Assembly: GCA_016840185.1 (NCBI GenBank)
Contig: JAEOSV010000056.1
Coordinates: 1 to 18,421, forward strand
Length of the DNA: 18,421 nucleotides
DNA from: Candidatus Hermodarchaeota archaeon
Lineage (GTDB): Archaea; Asgardarchaeota; Hermodarchaeia; Hermodarchaeales; Hermodarchaeaceae
Direction: 5' to 3'
Made by a program: the position numbers and the translations under genes
The notes under the pieces: model-generated
Databases searched by the model: none
Told to the model about the DNA's origin: nothing
What the model saw: the letters and a program-made list of their open reading frames with translations, nothing else
Shown: one piece after another, positions 6,711-14,544 of the stretch
Layout of the letters: every line of letters begins with the position of its first letter
Numbering within the stretch: position 1 is the first letter of the stretch

Positions 6711-6950
6711 TTAGAACTCTGCAGCGATTCGTTCGCCGTGTTCAGTCAAGAAGTAAAACGAGTGATACACTCCTCGTCGTTGTTCGACGAGTCCTGCTGA
6801 AAGTAACCGCTTTAGATGATATGCGGCGGTACTGGGTGGAATATCTAACGCCCTTGCGATGTCACGCAAAAACGTTCGTTGCCCATTTAGGGTTACTAAA
6901 ATATCTCGACGAGTTCGGTGGCGTAAAACTTTCTCTGTAATCGGAGTCAT
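6711..6950 (-). CDS. minimal ArsR-like winged-helix regulator
   Basis: 79 residues, little more than one winged helix-turn-helix. The helix VLRHRTRRDILVTL is followed by a short strand, the helix LRDIARAL, the recognition helix PPSTAAYHLKRLLSAGLV, and a wing with RRGVYHSFYFLTEHG. This is the pattern of ArsR/MarR-type repressors. It has no obvious metal-binding cysteines, no sensor domain and no membrane segment. The ATG at 6950 lies about 35 bases downstream of the predicted transcript start and lacks a good Shine-Dalgarno. It is convergent with the winged-helix gene at 6240 and divergent, across 264 bp, from the one at 7215. The target is unknown. Confidence 0.75.
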   Translation of the reverse strand: MTPITEKVLRHRTRRDILVTLNGQRTFLRDIARALDIPPSTAAYHLKRLLSAGLVEQRRGVYHSFYFLTEHGERIAAEF

Positions 6951-7006
6951 TTTTTTTACCGTCCGGGATTCTCCAGCAACTCGGATGGCATTTATTTTAC
7001 ACTCTT

Positions 7007-7016
7007 AAATATATAC
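7007..7016 (-). promoter_or_regulatory. TATA box for the 79-residue regulator
   Basis: On the minus strand GTATATATTT is preceded by GCAAA, a good archaeal BRE-TATA arrangement. It predicts a start near 6985 and a leader of about 35 bases. The core is nearly palindromic, so it could also act to the right. Confidence 0.5.
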
Positions 7017-7049
7017 TTTGCGGCACAAATACGTACATGAATTATTCAA

Positions 7050-7082
7050 GTGAATATTTACTAAAATCAGTAACTATTTCAC
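7050..7082. repeat. imperfect 33-bp palindrome, candidate operator
   Basis: The left arm begins GTGAATATTTACT and the right arm read on the other strand begins GTGAAATAGTTACT, so the arms match apart from one inserted base and one substitution. They flank the centre AAAATC. It lies between two divergent winged-helix genes, where a regulator-binding site would be expected. The remaining 264-bp gap is AT-rich with no other feature seen. Confidence 0.4.
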
Positions 7083-7214
7083 TCAATATGCATCGAAATT
7101 CATTTTCAACAAAGACATTGATGATAAAAACCCATAAGAAGATGAAGGCAGTGTAAACAATATCATCATACTGCACATCATTGAATTAAGAAATACCCGC
7201 TGGCTGGGGTAGGC

Positions 7215-7586
7215 ATGTCGAAAAACCGAGGAAAAGATACCTACGATCTCATCATGTCCCTTCTTTCCCTAAGTGAGATTCAACGACGAATCCTCATTTC
7301 CCTCGCCCATATCTACCCCCGTGCAGCTTCAGGTAAACAACTCATCACTTTGATTGGATATAGCGGTAAAGCCAAGTCCCTGTATCGTGGGCCGCTTGAA
7401 CGTCTTGAAAAGGAAGAACTAATTCTTGTTGATCGGTTGACTCCACGTCTTCATTCAATTCGGGTCAATCACCTACATCCACTAATTGCTTATCTCATTG
7501 AACTCATAGAGGCCCATGGGAAGAAGACCTTAGAGCTTTATACCCAGGCGCTTGAGGAGGGAACATCCATTGACGGAAACGAATGA
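7215..7586 (+). CDS. winged-helix protein paired with a membrane protein
   Basis: 123 residues. After a basic N-terminus, the helices LSEIQRRILISLAHIYP and SGKQLITLIG, and then the segment KSLYRGPLERLEKEELILVDR, fit a winged-helix fold. The wing is followed by a long C-terminal helix (about residues 84-115), which is a likely dimerisation or interaction surface. The ATG at 7215 has GGGGTAGG just upstream. The 3' end overlaps the next gene by 17 bp, so the two products are probably made together, possibly as a regulator and its membrane partner. I do not recognise a characterised family. Confidence 0.7.
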   Translation: MSKNRGKDTYDLIMSLLSLSEIQRRILISLAHIYPRAASGKQLITLIGYSGKAKSLYRGPLERLEKEELILVDRLTPRLHSIRVNHLHPLIAYLIELIEAHGKKTLELYTQALEEGTSIDGNE

Positions 7587-8187
7587 ACATCTGCTCACCG
7601 GAATGGTTCGGGAGCAATATATCATCGAATGGGTCTTTTTAGGTATCCTCTGGACGGTAAGCATCATTTGTGCCTATATCCTAATCACGGACCTTCTCCT
7701 CCTTCCCTCCTTAGGTCCTCCTTGGACGCCCACACCATACCAGACTTGGTGGCAATGGCTAATCCTTGCATTTCAGCACCCCTATGTATGGCCCGCTGCG
7801 TTAGCCACCGCAATTGCTTTGGTCTTGACCATAAGTGTAACAATCTATTTTGCCCTCTGGATTCCTTCTCGTGTTGATAGTACCATCCAATTAGAACTGC
7901 ACCGTATCGGACCGACCACAAAACTTCGTCTTCGTCGACAGTATGTCACGAAAATTAATTCCAAGGGGCTCCTTATGACCAAGCTGTTAGCAAAGACAAC
8001 CGGTTCAGGTGAGTATGGTTTGGTGATGTTGCGGGCTTCCTTTCCAAAGGCGCCGCCAGAGGAATTAGAAGCGGTGGCACAACGAAATTTCTTAGCTTGG
8101 GACAAAAACTCAATCGCTGCCGTATCTTCGGTGGATGAACTTCATTTCAAAATCACACAACTTGCTCGTGCCTTTGCAGAGCTCTAA
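7570..8187 (+). CDS. two-helix membrane protein of unknown function
   Basis: 205 residues. Two hydrophobic segments, about 18-40 (WVFLGILWTVSIICAYILI) and 74-97 (ending ISVTIYFALWIP), are separated by a Trp/Pro-rich loop. A soluble domain of about 105 residues follows. It is basic at first (KLRLRRQYVTK), then mixed alpha/beta with ELEAVAQRNFLAWD near its end. If both ends face the cytoplasm, this domain could meet the winged-helix partner. The start chosen is the TTG at 7570, because GGAGG at 7557-7561 lies 8 bases before it. A TTG at 7552 overlaps that Shine-Dalgarno. The gene converges on the GTPase gene with 15 bp between the stop codons. No family recognised. Confidence 0.7.
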   Translation: MTETNEHLLTGMVREQYIIEWVFLGILWTVSIICAYILITDLLLLPSLGPPWTPTPYQTWWQWLILAFQHPYVWPAALATAIALVLTISVTIYFALWIPSRVDSTIQLELHRIGPTTKLRLRRQYVTKINSKGLLMTKLLAKTTGSGEYGLVMLRASFPKAPPEELEAVAQRNFLAWDKNSIAAVSSVDELHFKITQLARAFAEL

Positions 8188-8202
8188 TTTGTCTTTTTGA
8201 TT

Positions 8203-9876
8203 CTATTGAATTAATTCAGTGACAGTTCCAATGCATCGTGTGTTCGCTTCACGAGTAACGACGCGATCCCCGGCGCGGAGCATTTCAGGTCCCTTTTTGA
8301 ACGTCATTCGAACTCGAGCAACATCCCCAACTACCAGATAATCTTTGTTGAAGATTTTCTCATAGATAACAGGTTGTTGAATAGTTGCACTATGGAATAC
8401 TGGTTCGTAGCCTGGTCGAATACGTGTAGGGTGACGAGTAACGATAATAGTGGCGTCAAAGGTCTGAACAGCTTTCACATCAGCATCCTTATCGCTAATG
8501 ATTTGTCCTCGGCGAATCTTTTCAGGAGGAAGTCGTTTAAGATCAAAACCGAAGACATCTCCCGCCTTCACCCGTTCAACACGTTTTTTGAACACTTCAA
8601 TGGAACCAATCCGACCCTTTAAGAACCGACCATCTTTATCAGGACCACAAAGAATTGGCTGACCTGGCTTGAAGATTCCTTCTTGAACAGTACCTGTAAT
8701 GACGACATTTGTACCCCGTATACCTCGATAGACTTTGTCGATATAGGCAAAGGCAGGCATTTCAAAACGTTCTTCGGGAATACGAGTTGGCAGATCTCTT
8801 AGGGTTTTTCGAAGAAGATCTAATCCCTGTCCATTTACACAACTCACTTCAAATACGGGAACGATGACTCGATGAGCAATTTCACGGCATATAATGGCAA
8901 TGTCATCTTCTGAGGTGACACGGAGAGGAACATGTCCAATTTCTTTAATGGTCTCAAACACTAGATTGCGTACATGGTTTCTCACTGACTCATCGCAATC
9001 ATCGATTTTGTTAATCACTACCAGAAGGGGTAATTCTTGATTAGAAACCAACAGAAGGTGCTCACGAGTAATATCATCTAAACGAAGGATTCCACTTCGT
9101 TGTTCTTCTGTTATCGCCAGTTTATATTCAGCTTGACAAGGAACAAGAACCATGCTGTATTGCGCCGAAGCACCGAGGACGCTTCGAATCATTGTCTTCG
9201 CATATTCCTTATGACCTGGAGCATCGAAGATGGTGATTATTCGATTTGCTTGGTCCAGAATTCGTGCTCGCTTGGATTTATCCAAGGGTGCTTGCATTGC
9301 CATGAACTCCCCCTGTTTATCGATTGCAGCAAAGGTGACATGCAAATCGGCTGTTTGTCCACGTTTCAATTCTTGAGGATAAGTTAATAGAACAGCTCTG
9401 GCTTGGCCACTTCCATCATCAAGCTGGCATTGAATGAGGACGCCGGCCAATGTGGTTTTACCGCTATTTACTCGTCCCACTAAATTCATGCCTAAGGTCT
9501 CAGGGACCATCGGGGTGATAATTCGGGCTAACGTGAAACTGGCTACAATCCCTTTGTCAGTGTTATAATGAGTTTCTTCTAGAATGTCAATTCCTGCTTC
9601 CTTACAGAGGGCTTTCAGAACCACTTTACTCTTCTCAACTTCATCATTAGTGAGTCCATAAATTTCCCATTTCTTCCCATGTATATCTTCAATTCCCACA
9701 ACGAATTGCCCAGAGCCCTCACTGGTGATTAACTTTAATTGTGCAATTAATTTTGCTTGGCGATCCCCAGTACCATCTCTATCAGTAAGAACACGTTTGA
9801 ATTCGGTATTTCGTGTTTCTCCATTGGCAATAAGTTGGTCAAGATTGAAGTCTGCTTTCACTTGGCGTTCACGCAC
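8203..9876 (-). CDS. GTPBP1-like translational GTPase
   Basis: 557 residues. An N-terminal domain (about 12-120) with ETRNTEFKR and GQFVVGIED matches the extra N-terminal region of GTPBP1/GTPBP2-type factors. The GTPase domain has G1 GRVNSGKT (134-141), a G2-like RGQTADLHVTF (about 172-182), G3 DAPGH (218-222), G4 NKID (289-292) and G5 SCVNGQG (about 355). Two beta-barrel domains typical of EF-Tu/EF-1A relatives follow, starting near residue 375 and ending RCIGTVTELI. This family is related to EF-1A; eukaryotic members help resolve stalled ribosomes and RNA turnover, and the archaeal role is not well defined. The GTG at 9876 has no clear Shine-Dalgarno; GTG 9861 is an alternative. It is the last gene of an M42-HAD-GTPase cluster. 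Confidence 0.9.
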   Translation of the reverse strand: MRERQVKADFNLDQLIANGETRNTEFKRVLTDRDGTGDRQAKLIAQLKLITSEGSGQFVVGIEDIHGKKWEIYGLTNDEVEKSKVVLKALCKEAGIDILEETHYNTDKGIVASFTLARIITPMVPETLGMNLVGRVNSGKTTLAGVLIQCQLDDGSGQARAVLLTYPQELKRGQTADLHVTFAAIDKQGEFMAMQAPLDKSKRARILDQANRIITIFDAPGHKEYAKTMIRSVLGASAQYSMVLVPCQAEYKLAITEEQRSGILRLDDITREHLLLVSNQELPLLVVINKIDDCDESVRNHVRNLVFETIKEIGHVPLRVTSEDDIAIICREIAHRVIVPVFEVSCVNGQGLDLLRKTLRDLPTRIPEERFEMPAFAYIDKVYRGIRGTNVVITGTVQEGIFKPGQPILCGPDKDGRFLKGRIGSIEVFKKRVERVKAGDVFGFDLKRLPPEKIRRGQIISDKDADVKAVQTFDATIIVTRHPTRIRPGYEPVFHSATIQQPVIYEKIFNKDYLVVGDVARVRMTFKKGPEMLRAGDRVVTREANTRCIGTVTELIQ

Positions 9877-9937
9877 AATTTCAGTTCGTTATTGAAATTA
9901 GACAGAACATCGGCATATCAGCCTTTTGTTTTCTTCT

Positions 9938-10627
9938 TTACTGCCTTGAACGTAACATTTCATGTTCTTCTAGGTATGAAATAATCGGGGTTAATGTAGA
10001 AAAGACAGCGATTGCGCCTTCGGCTAGGAGTTCTTCTTTTGTCCGAAGCTTTGACTGACGAGCGATACATCGAATTTTCAGTTTTTTTGCTGTCATGACA
10101 TCGATTGTGGAGTCACCAATAAAAATGGTGTTTGCGGGGGTTCTTTCAAAGTGCTCAAGGATAAGTTCTAATCCCTCAGTAGAGGGCTTCATGTGAGGTG
10201 CTTCATCGCGAGATACTAACAAATCAATGTAAGACCTCAATTCAAATTTTTCAAGGAGATACTCGGCAACGGCTCTGTTATCATTGGTTAGAATAGCAAT
10301 ATCAATATGAAGACTCTGAAGAGTTTGAAGTATCTCTTTGGCACCAGGAACGACCTTTGCCTTTTTCGCCCCTTCCCATTCATATTTCACTGCTTCAGCA
10401 TAGACTTTGTCACGAAGTTCACTAATTTCAACCGGTGTTTTTCCTTTTTCACCTGCGTAAGCAAAGGCACTGCGGAGCAAATCTTGCGTGCTATTCATTG
10501 GAAGAACCTCTGTTGGAAAGTCATGCTCAATCAGGAGATCTCGAATCGCCTGACGCATTGCACGGAAATCAATTTCAGCAGTCACTAGGGTACCATCTAG
10601 GTCGAATACGACAAGTTCGACTGCCAT
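9938..10627 (-). CDS. HAD-superfamily phosphatase (phosphoglycolate phosphatase-like)
   Basis: 229 residues with the four HAD motifs: FDLDGTLV (nucleophile Asp9, acid/base Asp11), LTND (Thr114), Lys147 in HMKPS, and GDSTIDVMTA (Asp172 and Asp176 for magnesium). The helical cap between motifs I and II (about 18-90) places it with the phosphoglycolate phosphatase/beta-phosphoglucomutase-like group. The substrate cannot be read from the sequence. The ATG at 10627 has GGAG about 12 bases upstream. It begins 39 bp after the M42 aminopeptidase gene and ends 61 bp before the GTPase gene, all on one strand, so the three are probably co-transcribed. No functional link between them is obvious. Confidence 0.88.
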   Translation of the reverse strand: MAVELVVFDLDGTLVTAEIDFRAMRQAIRDLLIEHDFPTEVLPMNSTQDLLRSAFAYAGEKGKTPVEISELRDKVYAEAVKYEWEGAKKAKVVPGAKEILQTLQSLHIDIAILTNDNRAVAEYLLEKFELRSYIDLLVSRDEAPHMKPSTEGLELILEHFERTPANTIFIGDSTIDVMTAKKLKIRCIARQSKLRTKEELLAEGAIAVFSTLTPIISYLEEHEMLRSRQ

Positions 10628-10666
10628 GATGTGCTTGCTCCGCTCTTCCGGAAATGCAGTGTGGGA

Positions 10667-11755
10667 TTATAGGGCGGTGAAACTGGTTACCGTCTTTTTA
10701 TCCAATCCTTTCACAACAGCTACAAGAAGGTCGATTGTTTTTTCGATATCGTCTAGATTCAGAATACCAACGTGGCTATGAATATGGCGTGTTGGCACAC
10801 CGATGACCAAACTTGGGCAGCCGGTTCGATCCAAATGGATGACGCCTGCATCTGTGCCACCACCATACATCTGGGATAACTGGTAGGAAATCTTTTCTTT
10901 CTTTGCCGTTTTCATTACAAAGTCCAGTAATGGTTGGTTGGGAATCATTGATCTATCCATAGTACAAATTGAAGGTCCTTTACCCAGTTTTGTTGCAGCC
11001 TGTTCGGGTTTGATTCCGGGCATATCACCAGCAAGATCTACTTCAAGGGCAAAGCCAACATCGGGTTCAATGAGATGTGCCGTTGTACGTGCTCCTCGAA
11101 GACCTACTTCTTCTTGAACTGTTGCAGCACCAATAACGGTGTTTGGATGGCTGATATCCTCTTTTTTCAGTTGATGAATTACTTCCATGGCAATGAATGC
11201 TCCAAGACGATCATCGAATGCTTTTGCTGCTGCGAGTTTTCCATCTCGGATGAGCTGAAACGATGAGTCAGGCACAATTGGATCACCAACCTGAATTCCC
11301 ATTTTCTTAATGTCATCTTCTGATGATGCTCCAACATCGATAAACATGTCTTTGAGTTCGACAACTTTCTTTCGTTCTTCGGGTGAGAGAATGTGGGGAG
11401 GTTTCGCTCCGAACACACCGAAAAAGAGGTCATTCTTCCTTGTCCGAATGATTACCTTTTGGGCAAGAACGACTTGACTCCACCATCCCCCTAATGGGTT
11501 AACTTTAAGGAATCCGTCTTTTGTGATTCCGGAGACAATGAATCCTACTTCGTCAACATGTCCTGCCAAAAGAATCCGGGGTTTGTCTGCTGCTCCTTTT
11601 TTGATAAACTGTACGCTACCAAGTTTATCAATTGTAATTTTATCGGCAATTGGACGCATGGTCTTCGCGACGAGAGCTGCAGCCTCTCGTTCGAAACCAC
11701 TAGGTCCAAATGAATCTACTAAGGTTTGTAAAAGCTTAATTCGCCTTTTGTTCAT
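10667..11755 (-). CDS. M42-family (TET-type) metallo-aminopeptidase
   Basis: 362 residues, standard length. The N-terminal signature SFGPSGFE is followed by the metal-binding AGHVDEVGF (His66, Asp68), AFDDRLG (Asp181/182), VQEEVGLRG (catalytic and ligand Glu215/216), EVDLAGD (Asp240) and the late RHIHSHVG histidine. All expected dinuclear zinc or cobalt ligands are present, so the enzyme should be active. TET aminopeptidases form dodecameric tetrahedral shells that trim peptides released by the proteasome; which N-terminal residues it prefers cannot be told. The ATG at 11755 has AGGTG 9 bases upstream. It is the first gene of the M42-HAD-GTPase cluster and diverges from deoC across about 100 bp that must hold both promoters. 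Confidence 0.93.
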   Translation of the reverse strand: MNKRRIKLLQTLVDSFGPSGFEREAAALVAKTMRPIADKITIDKLGSVQFIKKGAADKPRILLAGHVDEVGFIVSGITKDGFLKVNPLGGWWSQVVLAQKVIIRTRKNDLFFGVFGAKPPHILSPEERKKVVELKDMFIDVGASSEDDIKKMGIQVGDPIVPDSSFQLIRDGKLAAAKAFDDRLGAFIAMEVIHQLKKEDISHPNTVIGAATVQEEVGLRGARTTAHLIEPDVGFALEVDLAGDMPGIKPEQAATKLGKGPSICTMDRSMIPNQPLLDFVMKTAKKEKISYQLSQMYGGGTDAGVIHLDRTGCPSLVIGVPTRHIHSHVGILNLDDIEKTIDLLVAVVKGLDKKTVTSFTAL

Positions 11756-11857
11756 AAGATGGCACCTGCCACGAATTCACCTGATTAGTTAGATAAACTT
11801 TTTTCAGAATGCAAAACATCGCCTTTTTTCAAGAAGAAACAAGTTTATCCAACATGA

Positions 11858-12715
11858 ATGAGCAAGATGGATGCAACGGAGTGTTCGGCAAAGATGAATT
11901 TGACGGTTGAAGAGCTAGTCAAGTTAATTGATCATACTCGCCTTAAACCCGAGACGAAGCGAGCAAAGATTCAGGAACTTTGTGAAGAAGCTATTACGTA
12001 TGATTTTGCATCAGTGTGTATCAATACAGTGCATACTGAGTACGCCGCTGAGCTATTGCAAGATTCTTCTGTGGATGTGTGCGTCGTAGTTGGCTTTCCT
12101 CTTGGAGCTACACTATCCGAAGTAAAGGCGTTTGAAACAAAAGAAGCGGTTCGGAAGGGGGCTTCCGAAGTTGATATGGTCATTAACATAGGTGCGCTCA
12201 AAGACAAAAATTACGAGTTAGTGCAATCAGATATCGAAGATGTAGTTAGTGCAGCTGACAGTGCAATCGTGAAAGTCATTCTCGAAACAGGTTTTCTGTT
12301 TGATGATGAAAAGCGGCAAGCGTGCCTAATTTGTAAAGATGCGGGGGCCCACTTTGTTAAAACTTCCACTGGATTCGGTCCAATGGGTGCTACCCCTTAT
12401 GATGTTCGCTTAATGAGAGAAACGGTAGGAGCCAAAATAGGGGTGAAGGCAGCTGGTGGTATTCGCTCATTCAAAGATGCATTTCGTATGGTGGATGCAG
12501 GGGCAAATCGTCTCGGCACTAGTTCTGGAGTTGCTATTGTTGAAGGGTTTCGATGGGCGGGTTATAGTGATTCATGGCTTGAACCAGACAAACCTTGTTG
12601 GACGTGTCCAAGTCGTCAAGCAAGTCTTGCCAAGCAACCAAAAGAAGTGTATCTTTGGTACAAACAACGATGCGTTACATGTCCACATCGTGAGGATAAC
12701 ATCTTCAATGACTAG
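11858..12715 (+). CDS. deoC: deoxyribose-phosphate aldolase with a Cys-rich C-terminal tail
   Basis: 285 residues, longer than the usual archaeal DeoC of roughly 220-240. It cleaves 2-deoxyribose-5-phosphate to glyceraldehyde-3-phosphate and acetaldehyde through a lysine Schiff base. LIDHTRLKP, the phosphate-site region [15 protein letters not shown] with Schiff-base Lys168, and KAAGGIR with Lys197 are all present. After the barrel's final GTSSG, a tail of about 50 residues adds two CxxC pairs, CWTC (Cys247/250) and CVTC (Cys272/275). These could bind zinc or an iron-sulfur cluster; this tail is not part of the standard enzyme. The ATG at 11858 lacks a clear Shine-Dalgarno, and ATG 11867 is possible. 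AOR follows after 11 bp. Confidence 0.93.
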   Translation: MSKMDATECSAKMNLTVEELVKLIDHTRLKPETKRAKIQELCEEAITYDFASVCINTVHTEYAAELLQDSSVDVCVVVGFPLGATLSEVKAFETKEAVRKGASEVDMVINIGALKDKNYELVQSDIEDVVSAADSAIVKVILETGFLFDDEKRQACLICKDAGAHFVKTSTGFGPMGATPYDVRLMRETVGAKIGVKAAGGIRSFKDAFRMVDAGANRLGTSSGVAIVEGFRWAGYSDSWLEPDKPCWTCPSRQASLAKQPKEVYLWYKQRCVTCPHREDNIFND

Positions 12716-12726
12716 GAGGAAACAAA

Positions 12727-14514
12727 ATGGCTGACAGTATCGAACAAGCATTTACAGAATCAAAACTACTCTGGGTTTCTCTAACGAAACAAACAACGAA
12801 GGAGATGGACCTTCCTTCAGACCTCTTTACTCACTATATTGGTGGACGCGGACTTGGAACAAAATTAGTATATGATCATGTCACTCCTGCAATTGCCCCA
12901 CTTGCCCCCGAAAATTTACTAATATTTGCTATTGGTCCACTAACAGCAACAGCTGCACCGACTGGTGGACGTTTCTCAGTTTCCACAAAATCCCCTTTGA
13001 CAGGGACAATTTTTGATTCAAATTGTGGTGGATACTTTGGGCCACAAATACGGCGTGCAGGCTATGCAGCAATTATTTTGGAAGGTCGTGCAAAAACCCC
13101 TGTCTATCTTTGGATTGATGATGGGTCAGTAGAATTTCGATCTGCAAAAGCCGTTTGGGGCAAAGAAGTTAGTCCTACCACAGATTATCTTCTGGAGGAG
13201 ACAAATAGTAAGGCACAAGTTGCCTGTATTGGTCCAGCAGGGGAGAACCGAGTTAATATTGCAGCCATTATGACTGATAAGCATAGAGCTGCCGGACGTG
13301 GCGGTGTCGGTGCGGTCATGGGTTCAAAGAACTTGAAAGCAATTGTTGCCCTTGGCACAAAGAAGGTAAGCATAAATGATTCTGAGCAATTTGATCAGGT
13401 TCTTAATCGGGTTCGACGACTAATCAAAAAGGACTCCATTACAAACAAATCGTTGCCCGTATATGGAACTCCAGTATTGGTCAATCTTGCCAATGAATAC
13501 GGACTATTACCGACGTTTAACTTTCAAGAGGGAACCTTTAACGACGCTGAAGGCGTTTCGGGTGAGAAATTATTAGAGCGTCTCTTTGTGAAGAAATACC
13601 ATTGTTTTGGTTGTCCTATCGGGTGTGGACGGATAACCCGTGCTTATGGTGAAGAAGGTGGTGGTCCCGAATATGAATCCCTGTGGGCTTTAGGACCCCA
13701 GTGCGGGATTAATGACCTTGAGTGGATAGCTGCAGCCAATTTTCGGTGTAATGAACTGGGAATGGACACGATTTCCATGGGAAGTACATTGGGATGTGCA
13801 ATGGAATTAGTTCAAACCGGAAATCTTAACGCTCCACTCAAGTTCGGAGATACCGAAGGATTACTTGAACTCATTGAGGATGCCGCTCTTGCACGAGGTT
13901 TAGGCACTGAAATTGGCGAAGGATCCAAAGCATTAGCAAAGCGTTACAATGCTCCAAATTTAGCCATGCATGTAAAGGGTCTTGAAATTCCTGCTTATGA
14001 TCCCAGAGGAGTTCAAGGCCATGCGCTCGCTTATGCGACCTCCAATCGTGGTGGTTGTCATTTAAGGGCCTATCTAATTGGCCCTGAAATACTTGGCTCG
14101 CCGGTCCTCATTGATCGTGATCGTACAGAAGGAAAAGCTGAGCTAGTTATTCTATTTCAAAATCTTTCAGCAGCAATGGATTCAATCGTACTCTGTCGAT
14201 TTACAACATTCGCATTCGGCATCGAAGATTATGCGGATCTTGTTTCCTCCGCTTCATCTCTTTCGGTTTCTGGGAGAGAGCTCCTTCATATTGGTGAACG
14301 TATTTGGAATTTAGAACGATTGTACAATATTCGTGAAGGTTTTTCAGCTAAAGATGATTGTCTTCCTCCTAGGTTCTCCACACCTTTGCCTGAAGGTGGT
14401 TCTCGTAAACGAATTGCGCACTTGAATGAAATGCTTCCTGAATACTACAAGCTTCGTGGATGGGATGCGAAAGGTAATCCAACGAAATCCCGCTTGAAAC
14501 ATCTGAATCTCTAA
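12727..14514 (+). CDS. aor: aldehyde:ferredoxin oxidoreductase (tungsten enzyme)
   Basis: 595 residues, close to the Pyrococcus enzyme. It oxidises aldehydes to carboxylates and reduces ferredoxin, using a bis-pterin tungsten cofactor and a 4Fe-4S cluster. The N-terminal domain has YIGGRGLGTKL and the run from GPLTATAAPTGGRFSVSTKS onward. The cluster ligands are CFGCPIGC (Cys293, 296 and 300) and a distant Cys490 in DSIVLCRF, closely matching the published 288/291/295/494 arrangement. The strong Shine-Dalgarno AGGAGG fixes the ATG at 12727. It is 11 bp after deoC, whose acetaldehyde product is a plausible substrate, although AOR-family paralogues vary in specificity. Confidence 0.94.
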   Translation: MADSIEQAFTESKLLWVSLTKQTTKEMDLPSDLFTHYIGGRGLGTKLVYDHVTPAIAPLAPENLLIFAIGPLTATAAPTGGRFSVSTKSPLTGTIFDSNCGGYFGPQIRRAGYAAIILEGRAKTPVYLWIDDGSVEFRSAKAVWGKEVSPTTDYLLEETNSKAQVACIGPAGENRVNIAAIMTDKHRAAGRGGVGAVMGSKNLKAIVALGTKKVSINDSEQFDQVLNRVRRLIKKDSITNKSLPVYGTPVLVNLANEYGLLPTFNFQEGTFNDAEGVSGEKLLERLFVKKYHCFGCPIGCGRITRAYGEEGGGPEYESLWALGPQCGINDLEWIAAANFRCNELGMDTISMGSTLGCAMELVQTGNLNAPLKFGDTEGLLELIEDAALARGLGTEIGEGSKALAKRYNAPNLAMHVKGLEIPAYDPRGVQGHALAYATSNRGGCHLRAYLIGPEILGSPVLIDRDRTEGKAELVILFQNLSAAMDSIVLCRFTTFAFGIEDYADLVSSASSLSVSGRELLHIGERIWNLERLYNIREGFSAKDDCLPPRFSTPLPEGGSRKRIAHLNEMLPEYYKLRGWDAKGNPTKSRLKHLNL

Positions 14515-14544
14515 AGGCACGGAATTTAATCGAGTGAATCTTTG

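Noticed and set aside
6581..6940. 119-codon plus-strand ORF overlapping the 79-residue regulator
   Set aside because: The minus-strand product is a clear winged helix with its own TATA box; the plus-strand frame has no recognisable features.
6949..6957. T-run on the plus strand as a terminator
   Set aside because: It overlaps the start region of the minus-strand regulator and follows no plus-strand gene closely.
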